From assembly GCA_037074705.1 (NCBI GenBank), contig CM073593.1:8809001-8873000 (forward strand): 64,000 nucleotides of DNA. Reading direction: 5' to 3'. The position numbers and the translations under genes were made by a program. A model generated the notes under the pieces. The model was given only the letters and a program-made list of their open reading frames with translations. It had not been told where the DNA came from and searched no databases. Positions 1-10,900 of this stretch are shown piece after piece (position 1 is the stretch's first letter; each line of letters starts with the position of its first letter). Source of the DNA: Zhengitettix transpicula. Taxonomy: Eukaryota > Arthropoda > Insecta > Orthoptera > Tetrigidae.

Positions 1-222
1 TAATAAATATTATACACAAATGTACATTGATAAAATTCTCTGTCATCTGGTGATGAAGAAAACGTTGCTTTATGTAGATACTACTCAGTTAAAAGCCTGA
101 GAATTATTTGTTCAAGCACTACAACAAAAAAGGCAGGGGCTGTAGAATCCATTTGTCACAGTACAATAGTAGTATACATATATAAGTAGATACACATTTT
201 TGTGTGGATTTTTCTCTTCTAG

Positions 223-935
223 ATCTTTCTTTGGCTGTTCCTGTCACCAATTCGTTAACTTTTATGCTTACTGCTTTAATGGGATGGAGTATGGGAGAAG
301 AGTTACCAAATAAAAGTAAGTGTTAGTTTTCCAAATATTTTACTGTGTTGTAAGTATAATTTGTATCATATTTTTCTCTGAGTAACAGAGAATTATAATT
401 AATAAAACAAGAAGTTTAATTAATACTTTACATTTTTTCAAACATGCTTAATGTACCAAAATAGTAAATGTCACATTTTCCTCTGCTCATCCACATTCTG
501 ACTGCTTTTATTACCCAATCCATTACAATTATCACAAACCCACATTTATTAAATGATCAACATTGATATATAATCCAGTTGTTTTGCTATACATATTTGC
601 AGAAATTGGTGTCTCAAGCTTGGCTTATTAGAATAAAGTGACATTGAAGCTAGTACTTGTAAAAAAAATAACTTATTTCAATAGCCATAACCTGTTTACA
701 CATATTTTATTAATTATTGAGCTAAAAGGATGAATCGAATGCATTTGACTTTGTTCTAAGATTTTCATGGATATCTACTGAATGCTTTTTGGTTTTATGG
801 TGTAATTTGATGTATTTCTTATATGGATAATTGATTGTTATGCAAGTTTTATTTCAACTTTTTTTTTCAGGATCAGTATTTGGAATAATTTTAATTGTTA
901 CTGGTATAACAATATGCTGCTATGACAGAATATAG
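223..935 (+). CDS. TMEM234: TMEM234 (C1orf91-like) 3' end, two coding exons
   Basis: Two exons, 223-315 and 871-935, are bounded by AG/GT sites (intron 316-870, starting GTAAGT and ending in a T-rich tract plus CAG). Joined in phase they read LSLAVPVTNSLTFMLTALMG, then WSMGEELPNK, then RSVFGIILIVTGITICCYDR and I-stop. This matches the C-terminal half of TMEM234, a small four-helix membrane protein of the drug/metabolite-transporter (EamA-like) fold: the human protein has LAVP..NSL..IFT and GE, then a last helix of the V.GI.L form. The function is poorly known; a role in kidney filtration has been reported in fish. The 5' exons lie left of the window. The stop is at 933-935. The protein ends straight after the last helix, without the longer human cytosolic tail. 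Confidence 0.82.
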
Positions 936-1175
936 AAACACAAAAGAAAGAAGCAACCGTATCAGTTTCAGTTTATTCAATTTGGAAATGACAATTCTTA
1001 ACTTCATATAGTCCTACTATTTGAAGATTGATTTCTGATATCCTTTTATAAATTATTTTAACAAAAGACTATTAATTGAAAAAATGTATTATATTGAAAA
1101 ATTAGATATAGTGATCCTTTATAATTTGTACAATAGACATTATACATTTGTATTCAGATGTCTACAAAGTCTATA

Positions 1176-1181
1176 AATAAA
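1176..1181 (+). promoter_or_regulatory. AATAAA polyadenylation signal of TMEM234
   Basis: A canonical hexamer lies about 240 bases after the TMEM234 stop in an AT-rich 3' UTR. The UTR from 936 holds no other recognisable feature. Confidence 0.6.
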
Positions 1182-1250
1182 ACTGGCCAGTTTTCAACTA
1201 CACGTAAGAAGTTTATTTGGATATATAAACACACATTTTAGAGCATGAGA

Positions 1251-1256
1251 TTTATT
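1251..1256 (-). promoter_or_regulatory. Possible AATAAA signal on the minus strand
   Basis: On the minus strand an AATAAA lies about 80 bases past the stop of the proposed last GPCR exon. It would make TMEM234 and the GPCR convergent genes with almost touching 3' ends. The hexamer is common in AT-rich DNA, so this is weak on its own. Confidence 0.3.
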
Positions 1257-1337
1257 GAATATCCACCAATCCAATATTTATATGTTGCCAATAGTATGTT
1301 TTACATTTGCAAACATGGTCCATTGGCAAAAAAAAGT

Positions 1338-1422
1338 CTAGGATAGAATTGAAATATATAAGTAAGTATTGGTGTGACGTGTCAAGTGTAAATAATATAT
1401 GAGAATAATATTCAGTAGTTCA
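1338..1422 (-). CDS. Possible terminal coding exon of the GPCR
   Basis: A candidate acceptor (T-rich tract ending TACTCAG) begins at 1422 on the minus strand. Exon 3 ends with two bases of a codon. One base from here completes it (Asp) and the frame stays open for 27 residues to a TAG at 1338-1340. The total would be about 338 residues, a normal size for a small class A GPCR. The tail has no recognisable motif, so this rests only on phase, splice site and position. Confidence 0.3.
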
Positions 1423-1484
1423 CTGAGTACAAAAACAATATTGTTAATTACAAGAAGGTAAGTAGGAAATTAAAAAATACTAAG

Positions 1485-1690
1485 TATGTCAGGCATTTGG
1501 TCCTTGTCCGACACCCTTCGGATAATGAGAATTTGGTCTGCTATGGGGACACTGAATTCCACACTCCATGCCTCGACTGAATTTGACGGTGAGCTGGTCC
1601 AATACACCCATCAAAACCGGACAAGGTGACACGGCTTATGGGGACCATATTTCGAAATTCCTCTCCATGACAGCAAGTGTAACATGGTTA
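1485..1690. repeat. Diverged copy of the 15.1-15.3 kb repeat unit
   Basis: This segment runs in the same order as 15100-15310: GGCATTTGGT, then a TTGTCC..CCCTTC box, a TGGGG..C box, CTCGAC, AGCTGG, TACNCC and TCAAAAC. It is an old relative of the repeat that forms the arms of the 14.5-16.5 kb composite. No coding potential is seen. Confidence 0.45.
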
Positions 1691-1752
1691 TTTATATTGA
1701 AATAATTAGAGAACTCATGATGGTGTCAAGTGCTATGTACTTTATTAACGAA

Positions 1753-2250
1753 CTAGCTGGGTGCCCGACTTTGCCTGAGATGTCATTTATCTATAACCCC
1801 GATTTTTTTGTTATTTTTATGTATCGCAACTTTATCCCTATCTCTAAATGTGTTGTCAGCTGGTTCCATTATCTGAAAATTTCTACCCTGCCCACCCAGA
1901 GCATTATCTAGTTTGTCACAATGAAACTCATCGACATCCATTACACCACAATTGACTCGAATATTACTCTATTTGCGTTATTTTCATGTAACGCTCCATC
2001 AAAACCCACCCCTAAGCGCAATCCCCTCCCAATAGGGGTTGAAATTATACACAGAGAATATCTACCGAAATATTTTGAATTTAAATGACACAGAAAAATA
2101 TTTATTGGATGCAAATATCGGTGAAAATTTCCTCCGCCACCCGTGGGGGTTAACCGGCAAATTGAATGTAATAATTAATCTCAGCTACATACATAACCCC
2201 GGATGCAACTCCAACACTCAGGTGTTAACGCTTCTTTGCAATTCAGCAGC
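1753..2250 (-). mobile_element. Helitron fragment with 3' terminus
   Basis: Read on the minus strand it ends in CACCCAGCTAG with a degraded GC hairpin just before, the 3' mark of this window's Helitron family. Moving away from that end it holds the family's usual blocks (ATTTGACTCCAAT-like, GGGGTTGAAATTATACAC-like, AAATATTTATT). The 5' part is missing; LINE sequence follows at about 2.3 kb. Confidence 0.7.
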
Positions 2251-2317
2251 GACCTAGTTCGACGGCTGAATAAGTACTGGGGATCCTATCTCAGAATTCC
2301 TTGGCGTATTGCGTAAA

Positions 2318-3440
2318 TTAGGCAACCCATTCATCTTAAGGACCATTATGGAAAGATGTTATGAGTTTAACATTGATCTGCATATGCTATTTATGGATTA
2401 CAAATAAGCTTATGATAAAATTGATAGAAATGCCCTTTTTGAAACATTGGTTAATTTCTATTTCCCCGGGAAATTGATTCGATTAATACAGATGACTCTT
2501 GATGGCAACACAGGGAAAGTATCCATTCAAGGAGAAGTATCCACCAAATTCGATATTAAACAAGGACTGAGACAAGGTGACACACTTTCTACTATATTGT
2601 TTAATATTGTATTGGAAAGAGCAGTTAGAAAAGTGGTATTAAACCCTGGTGGGTCAATTTACAGCAGAATGACGCAAATATTGGCATATGAAGATGGCAT
2701 TGTATTAATCAGCAGATCAGCCCAAGAATTACAATTAAGGTTCACCCAATTAGAACAGGAAGGAATTAAATTAGGGCTGAGGGTGAATATGATAAAAACA
2801 AAGTATATGATTGCATCTAGGAAGGAGGATAGATGGGCAAATGTTACTAACATCTCCATAGAGAACTTCAATTTTGATAGGGTTCGGAGTTTTAAATACT
2901 TGCGTTCAGTAGTAACAGAAAATAGTACAATAGGGGAAGAAATTAGAGAACGACTACAAATGGGGAACAGATGTTACTGGGCCCTACTTCCTCTCTTGAA
3001 ATCTCAGCATCTCTCAAAAAAGGTAAAGATTTATAAAACTGTAATTAAACCAGCAGAAGCCTGGTGTATGCTTAGGTGCGACGAATTCAGAATAGCAGAA
3101 TGGGAAAGAAAAATCCTACGAAGAATTTATGGGCTTAAGTACAAAAACGGGGAATTAGAACTAATAAAGTACTCTCTGAACTCTATGGTGACCCCCAAAT
3201 TGTGAGCTCCATAAGGAGTGCAAGACTTAAGATGGGCAGGGCACGTGGAAAGGAGTGAGTAGGGAACCCTACTACAAAGAATATGGAAAGGAAATCCAGG
3301 AGGAAGAAGGTGTGGAGAAATGGTTGGAGAATGTAGAGGAAGGTATAAAGGAGTTGGACATAATAGGATGGAGGTGGAAAGCAAGAGATAGAAGAGAGTG
3401 GGCTTCGGTAGTGAGGCAGGTTCTAGCCCTACAAGAGCCG
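2318..3440 (+). pseudogene. Reverse transcriptase fragment of a non-LTR retrotransposon, 5'-truncated and inactive
   Basis: Translation gives RT blocks in order: LFMDYK*AYDKIDR (2390-2430, with a TAA inside the block), GLRQGDTLSTILFN (about 2565-2610), AYEDGIVLISR in place of the catalytic YADD (about 2683-2715), FKYLRSVV (2890) and a WAGHVERS-like box near 3235. An open frame runs 2447-3205, but the internal stop, the changed catalytic Asp and a frameshift near 3200 make it dead. It belongs to the same broad EN-RT LINE group as the 57.6-60.8 kb element. The 3' end carries a (TG)n tail at about 3450. Confidence 0.85.
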
Positions 3441-3765
3441 TAACGCCATGGTGTGTGTGTGTGTGAGTTACCCTCGCTCAAAGAGAGACATAATTTGAAA
3501 TAGAATTAGTTCATGATAATGTTGTAAATGTTTGTAAAAAAAAGGTAAACTTGTTTGTGAAATAAAGCCTTAAAAACATCCTCGTGGGTGCATTTTATAT
3601 TGTTTTTGACCATATTACTCTCAGATAACTATCAGATAATTTAAATTTTCTTGAATGCTTGAGAGTACTCTCCGTGAGCTCTGAGAAAACGTTCACACTG
3701 GCGGGAATGAAGCAATAATGCAGCTCTCGGAGACTTTCCCCTCCCCTTTTGGCGAGAACTCTCAG
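3441..3765. other. LINE tail and unassigned sequence
   Basis: The (TG)n tail of the LINE fragment and about 300 bases of AT-rich sequence with a GAAATAAAG motif near 3560. I see no gene. Confidence 0.4.
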
Positions 3766-3845
3766 AGGCCTTTACACTTTCGAGTTTTTCTCTCGAGAGG
3801 ATATCTTACACTCTCGAGAGTCAAAAACTCTCACGTGTAAACGCA
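3766..3845. repeat. Imperfect palindrome centred on CTCTCGAGAG
   Basis: Two arms face each other. TTTACAC..GAGTTTTT..CTCTCGAGAG on the left is mirrored by CTCTCGAGAG..AAAAACTC..GTGTAAA on the right, about 70 bases in all. It lies just downstream of GPCR exon 3. It looks like a small foldback remnant. Confidence 0.55.
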
Positions 3846-3894
3846 CCTCGACTGAGATTCAGTTGTAAGGCAAAGGTTATTAGCCGATACTTAC

Positions 3895-4088
3895 TCGATC
3901 TCTTGGTTGTCACGTTCGAGTCTGCAAAAGGGAGGCCGGAAAACGGACTTGAGGGCTTTGCGGAACACGGCCGCGGTGGTGAGACATCCCAGGAGAACTG
4001 CGGGCTCAATACACTCGGACCCGCGGTCTAACACGTTCAGAATTTTTAAGTTGTCAAGCAAAATCCAGTCTAGCGAGAAGCCGTGATA
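3895..4088 (-). CDS. GPCR exon 3: extracellular loop 3, TM7 and start of the tail
   Basis: The acceptor TTTCGTTTCAG and the donor GA|GTAAGT frame 194 bases (64 codons plus 2). Exon 2 ends in phase 0 and this exon opens in phase 0, giving YHGFSLDWILLDNLKILNVL, a hydrophobic segment GSECIEPAVLLGCLTTAAVF, and a basic helix 8 (RKALKSVFRPP) with a Cys shortly after. That is the layout of GPCR TM7. The usual NPxxY is replaced by EPAVL (residues 274-278 of the joined protein). It is GC-rich against AT-rich flanks, as are exons 1 and 2. The minus-strand ATG-started frame over this exon is in another register. Confidence 0.72.
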
Positions 4089-4424
4089 CTGAAACGAAAA
4101 AAAAATTAATTCAGAGATAATATTGTTTAATTTACCGACTTAGAAGAAGGTCGACCACTTGTGAATGGTTCCAAATGAAACTTTATCTTGTCCCGAGTTC
4201 TGTTGATTTTTCGGACTTTTGCGCACGGGTTGTTTTATTTTAAGCCCCGTCCACTCTCGAGCATAAGTCAGTGCGCATGCGCCACCTGATCTGCGCATGC
4301 GCTTCATGCACCAGGGTTGCTCGCCCTGGGCTCCGACAGTTGTCGGTTTTCTGACGAAACATGGAAGGACAGTTCGGCTCCTGGACGTTGTAGTGTGGAC
4401 GCGGACCGAGCCGAACCGAACCGA

Positions 4425-4640
4425 TTTAGTTTTTTCAAAGTTAAGTTGTAGCAATGAGTCTCGTATTTAATTTCTAAGCATTTGGTTGACGATGCTGTAT
4501 GTGTAGCACATCTTCAAGCTGGTTTCTTGCTGTGTTCGGCTCTAGAGTCTCCGGTGGCACTAGAGCCAGGTGTGGCTCGATGCTCGGTTCATGCTCGGCA
4601 GTCTGGACGGGGCCACTTCTACTCCTCGACTCCACAGACC
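4425..4640. repeat. Interspersed repeat of about 210 bp, also at 45.15 kb
   Basis: The blocks TTTTTTCAAAGTT, TTGTAGCAATGAGTCTCGTA, AAGCATTTGGTTGAC, GCTGTATGTG and CTCGGCAGTCTGGAC occur in the same order and orientation at 45155-45365. The upstream GC-rich part (4240-4420) contains GAGCCGAACCGAACCG and is not obviously coding. The class is unknown. Confidence 0.6.
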
Positions 4641-5149
4641 ATTGAAAGAATCGTAAAATAGATCGGTGTATCAACTTGGATGAAGAAACGAACTTCTTCT
4701 CGACGTTATGAATGAAATGTTAAATATTAGAGCAAACAAAATCTGCAATTAATATTTAAAAAAATGACACTAATAATTTGAACAAAATTTATGAATTTTG
4801 TAATTCTTTAATTTACGTTTTGTAATAATTTTAAATTCTAAACTGTTTTATTATATACAGCAGTCAGTAATGTAAGTGACTCGTCAAAGCAGTCAAGGGA
4901 AGAAGTCAACATTTATATTATTATGTCGTCAAAAAAAATCTGTATCAAAAGTTTTATATTATGTTTGTATGGGTAGTTGTACTTTTCCAATTTCTTTTTT
5001 CTGACTTCTAACACATTAGTTTTTTTAAAAACAGGATTTCTGGGAATACGATACAGAAAAAATAATCAAACGTAACCAAATTCAATTTGACTCATGATTT
5101 TGCAACACATATTCAACATAATTGGGTCTGATTTCTCAATAATTCACAT

Positions 5150-5590
5150 TAATTGGATAATTATGATTTCAGTACAATTAGAACCCCCCTGGGGAAAGAT
5201 GATTATAAATTTTTTCCTTTTTGAAAAAAATAACAGAAAATTTTGTGAAGTTCCGTGAGAATATTCGCCGTCTGATGACGTCACAGTGACATCAGTTGAA
5301 TCCAGTGCGTAGCTCAACTGACAGCCCCGGGGGCGGATCTACTGGGGTACTACAATATCAGGGTGGCAGTGAAAGACACTATAACTATGTGAGGTTAATT
5401 CTGTTTTTAAGCGGCTTTCAATACTGATAACCTACGAAGGATCCACACCCAAGTGTACTTTGAGACTGTAGGAGTGTTCTAGAGGATCTTCATTTACATT
5501 AAGTGAAAAATTATGATCTTGGTGCGATTAGAATACCCCGAGGATGACGCGTAAATTTTCTTTCTTGAAAAAGACCACGGAAAATAAATA
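5150..5590. repeat. Diverged tandem pair, about 360-bp period
   Basis: AATTATGATTTCAGTACAAT with the ~75 bases after it (CCCC..GATGA..AAATTTT..TTGAAAAA) recurs in changed form from 5510 (AATTATGATCTTGGTGCGAT). There is no reading frame. Confidence 0.4.
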
Positions 5591-5630
5591 AAACAATTGA
5601 CAACCGTATACAGACACTTTTTATTTTATA

Positions 5631-7970
5631 CTATCTGGGTGCCCGTCGTTGCCCGGAATGGCGCATTTCCATAACCCCCAATTTGACTCCAATCTCGGTT
5701 GCTTTTGCGTTATTTTTATGAAATGCACTTCGCCCCCTTTCCCTACATATACTCACTTCCCATGCCCAGAGGGGTTGATCTCATTGATATCGAAAACGTT
5801 TCTTTCATATTGTCCGTCGGTTTCAACATTTTACAAAATTTCCACACACGTCCCCCCTCGCTTTTACGTTAAACAAAAAACTGAACGTAATAATTAAGTT
5901 CAGGGATATCGATACCCCAATCGTATTAGCATTATTTTCATGTAATGCCCCACCAAACCCCACGTCTATGCTTCCTCCCCTCCACAGGGATTGAAATTAT
6001 ACACAGAGAGCATCTAGAGAAATATGAATTTAAATGACCCAGAAAAATATTATTGCGGCGCTAATATCGGCCGATTAACATGTTTTAAATATACCACCCA
6101 CGCTTGGGGAAGATAATCGGCAAGTTGAATGTAATAATTAAACTCAGTGACAAAAAAACCTTGGATTCAACTCGATTCTCGATTGTTTTGCATAATTTTA
6201 TGTAATGCTACACTACCCCCCACCCATAAGGATGCTTCCTTCCCAAACCCGAAAGGGATTGAAATTATACACGTAGAACATGCAGAGATATTATAAGACC
6301 CATTGATCCCGAAATACACTTATTCGACGCAAAAATCGGCCGTTTGAAATGTTTGCAAATTTTTACCGCCACCCAACAACACCCACCACCGCCCAGCCCC
6401 CTCCCACCGCCACCCACCGACGCGCGTTGACCAGATGGTCATAAATAAACTCATCGAATTCCATATCCCTGGATTTGATTCCAATCTCGGTCGTATTGGT
6501 AATATTTTGCTGTAACGCAACCACCAAACCTCACCCCTAAGCTTGATCGTCTCGAAAGAGGGTTGAAATAATACACAAACAACATAACGACAAATATTCT
6601 GAATTAAAATGACTGCGAAAAATTTTAGGCGCAAATATCGGGCGATTAACATGTTTAAATAATTTCCACCCCTGTTTACCCCCGCTAAGTTGAATATCAT
6701 AATTTAAATAGGTGACATCCATAACACCAGATTCGGCTCCAAACACGAATGTATTTGCGTTATTTTTATGTAATGCCACTCCTCCCCCAACCCTTAATGA
6801 TGGACCACTTCCAAGCCTGAAAGAGGTGGAAATTATCCACAGAGTAGTGAAATTTGACGAATCCCGTAGATCCCGAATTCAATTGATTAGAAGCAAAATC
6901 GGCCGGTTAGCATGTTCAAAGTTTATAGTCCCTCCCTCCTCCACCCCGTCCCTCTAACCCCTTTGTAAAGGTTCTCCTTTCTCATGTTGTAAGGGGTTGA
7001 AATTATACTCAGATAACATCGATAGAATCACTCTCAATCTTTGACCCCTAAAAATAGTTATCACACTCAAATATCGATGGTCTTAGAATGTTTAAACCCC
7101 TAAACGTGCACCCCTCTCACGCTTAAAGGGGTTGAAATTTTATAAACAACATCTATAAAATTACTATCAAAGTCAATGTCCCTGCCATTTATTATTCCAC
7201 ACTAATATCGACGATTTTACGTGTTTGACAAATTGCACCCCGTTCATCTCCGCCCCCTGGATACTAAACGGCCAATTGAATATCATAATCAAACTCAGTG
7301 ACAACCATAACTCTGGATTCGACTCCAATCTTGATTTCATTTGCGTTATGCCAACACTTCCCAACGCCTAAGAGGAGCTCCCATCCCAATCCCGAAAGGT
7401 GTTAAAATTATACACAAACAACATCAGTAGAAATACAATAAATACAATTAAACTTTAAAAATTTTTATTCAACGCATATATCTGTCGTTTTTACATGTTC
7501 CAAAATTTGCTTCCCGCCCAGCCCTGCCTCTGGGAGTTAAATGCCAAGTTGAATGTCATAATTAAACTCAGTTACAATCATAAGCTCGGATTTGACTCCA
7601 ATCTCGGTTGTATTCGCATTATTATACAGTAAAGCATCTCCCACCCTAAGGGAGCTCCTTTCCCATGCGGTTAGGGGTTGAAATTATACACACATTACAT
7701 CGTTACAAACCCTATGAATCTCTTTGACACGGAACTATATTTATCCGGCTCTAATATCGGCCGTTTTAGCATGTATGAAAGTTTACACCCTCGTCCACCC
7801 CGGCTCCTGGGGGTTTTAGACGTGTCTTACCCCGAAAATGTTTGTTTTTTGGTCGTAAAGAACACGTGTTCGAAATTTGGTTAAATTTACCCCACGGGTA
7901 TAGATTTGTATGCGGAACAAATAAACATTCATGCATAAATACACACATACACTCATTTTTATTTATAAGA
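5631..7970 (-). mobile_element. Helitron with expanded internal tandem array
   Basis: On the minus strand it starts at 7970 with TCTTATAAATAAAAATGAG, directly abutting the CTAG end of the next Helitron. It ends near 5631 with a GC hairpin and CACCCAGATAG (the usual CTAG is mutated). Between them are about eight copies of a unit of roughly 260-290 bases. Each holds a GTTGAAATTATACAC block, a C-rich stretch (CCACCCCC), CATAATTAAACTCAGTGAC and GACTCCAATCTCGGTTGT. No Rep/helicase coding sequence is seen, so it is non-autonomous. Confidence 0.75.
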
Positions 7971-10900
7971 CTAGCTGGGTGCCCGGAATTTCCCGGGATG
8001 TCGTATATCCATAAACGCCAATTTGACTCCAATCTCGGTTGCTTTTGCGTTATTTTTATGTAATGCACTTCGCCGCTTATCGCTACATGTTCTCACCTCC
8101 CATGCCGAAAGGGGTTGAACTCATTGACCCCGAAAAAATTTCTTTCATTAATCATATCGTCCGTTTCAATATTTTACAAAATTTCCACCCATGTCCCCAC
8201 TGTACTTTGGGTCAACAAAAAGTTGAATGTAATTATTATATTCAGAAATGTAGATACCCCCGGAATTTATTCCAATCGTTTGCTCCCATTCATGCCGACA
8301 GGGATTAAAATTATACACCGAGAGCATCTAGAGAAATATTATGAATTTAATTGACCTCGAAAACAGTTTTTGCGACGCTAATATCGGTCGATTAACATGT
8401 TTTAAAAATACCACCCACGCTTGTGGGAGTTAAACGGCAAGTTGAATGTAATAATTAAACTCAGTGACATACAAAACCTTGGATTCAACTCGAATCTCGA
8501 TTGTTGTACATAATTTTTAGTTTTGCCACACCCTTAAAGATGCTGCCTTCCCGAACCAGGAAAGGGTTGAAATTATACGTGGAGAGCATGTAGAGAGATA
8601 TTATAAGGTTCATTGATCCCGAAATATATTTATTCGACGCAAAAATCGGCTGTTTGAAATGTTTGCAAATTTTTACCCCTCTCCCAACATCATCCACCAC
8701 GGCGCAACCCCCTCCCACCGACACCCACCCACGCGCGTTGACCAGATTGCCATAAATAAACTCAGCGAATTTCATATACCTGATTTGATTCCAATCCCAT
8801 ATGTATGGGCATTATTTTGCAGTATCGAACCACCCTACATCACCCCTACCCGCATCCTTTACCATGCTGTAAGCGGTTGATATTATACTCAGATAACATT
8901 GCTATAAACCTTTTAATCTCTTTTACCCTTAAAAATATTTATCCGACTCAAATATTGGCAGTTTTATCAAGTTTGATAAGCGTGCTACCATTTTATGCCG
9001 ATAAAGACAGAATATTTACACACACAACATCGAAAAACTATCAATCTAATTAACCCTTGTAAATATTTATTGTACGTTAGTAACCACTGTGATTTCTGGA
9101 TTCAAAATTTCCACCCCTTTACCCCCGATACTGGGGGTTAAATGACCAATTGAATATCATAATTAAACTCAGTGACTTCGATAACCTTGGTTTTGACTCC
9201 AGTCTCGGTTGTATTCACGTCATTTCCGTGTAACGCCGGCCACCCTCACTCTAAGGGTGCTCCTTTCCTATGCAGTAAGGGGTTACAATTATACTCAAAT
9301 AACATGGGTAAAATTACTTTAAATTTCTTTGACAACTTAAAATATTTATCTTAATTAAATATCGGTTGTCTTATTATGTTACAATGTTTCAAACCCGACC
9401 CTAAGCGTGTTCCCCTCTCACGCTGAAAGCGTATGAAATTTTTCTAACAACATCATTAGAAATACTATCAACGTCAATGGCCCTGGAATTTATTTATTTC
9501 ACTCTAATATCGACGATTTAACATGTTTGAAAAATTTTACCCCGTTCATTCCCACCCCGGGGGATTAAGCGGCAAATTTAATGTCCCATGAAACTCAGTG
9601 AAATCCATAACCCAGGATTAGACTCCAATCTCGATTGCTTTTGCGATATTCTTATGTATCTAAGGGGAGCTACCCTCCAAATCCCGAAAGGGGTTGCAAT
9701 GAAACACGGAGAACATATAGAAAATTTTTTAATTTATTTTATTTTATTCCAAAATTTATTTATTCGACGCAAAAAATTGCCCGTCAACATGTTTTTAACC
9801 CCTGCACACCTCCGCCCAACTCATCCCAGCACACCCCTCGCGCGTTGTCCAGATGGTCATAAATATAATCAGCGACATCCCTTACCTTCCATTTGACACG
9901 AATCTCGGTTTTTCTCACGTTATTTTCTTGTACGTCCCATCCACCGCCCCAACTTACCATGCCATCCATCTTGCCGCAATACGGGTTTGAAACTTTACAC
10001 ACACAATTTGGGTAGAAATACTATAAATCTTATTAACCCTGAAAAACATTTATTCAACTCTAATACGACCACCAAATCTCGTGCATTGCCCACGTTGCCA
10101 TAAATGCATTCACCTATATCTATAACTGTGGTTTGATTCTAATATCGTTTTTTGAGGTTATTTTTATGAAACACACCTCCATCTCTACGCGTAGTTCCCT
10201 ACCATGCCGTAAGGTGTTGAAATTATACAAAAACAAAATCGGTAGAAATACTATCAATGACATTGACAGCGTAAAATATTTATTTCACGCAAATAATTTA
10301 TACCACCGCCCAGCTCCTCGTACCCCCGGTCACCCTCTTACGTTCCCCAGGTTGTCATAATTAAACTCAGTGACAACCATAACTTGAATTTGACTAATAT
10401 CTAGGATTTATTCAAGTTATTTTCTTGTAACGCCCCTCAAACACCCACCCCTAAGTGTGATCTTTCATGTGCCTTAAGGGGTTGAAATGAAAAACAAAAT
10501 CGGTAGAAATATTATCAATGACATTGACCTCGATAAATATTTATTCCCTACAAAAATCGACTGTGAAACATTCTTGAGAATTTACACCCCCGCCAACCTT
10601 TTCTTGGGGGAGTTAAAAGATTAGTTGAATGTAATAATTAAACTCATTGACATCCATGACCGTGAGTGCGACTCCAATGTGGATTGTTTTTGCATCATTA
10701 TATTGTAGTTCCACTCCACCCCCACCCTTAAAAGAGCTCCATTCCCAATCCCGAAAGGGGTTGAAATTATACACAGAGAAAATGTAGAGAAATTTTATTA
10801 ATTAATTGATCCAGAAATATATTTAATAACGACCAGTCAACGTGTTTTTAAAAATTCTAACACCCGCCCAACTCCTCCCACCACAGCCCACCCCTCAAGC

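Noticed and set aside
2447..3205. Reading 2447-3205 as a host gene
   Set aside because: Upstream in-frame RT motif with a stop, YEDG catalytic change and 5' truncation show it is a dead LINE fragment.
4140..4454. 104-codon GC-rich minus-strand frame near GPCR exon 3
   Set aside because: The composition is biased, there is no domain, and it overlaps the interspersed repeat shared with 45.2 kb, where the frame is not kept.
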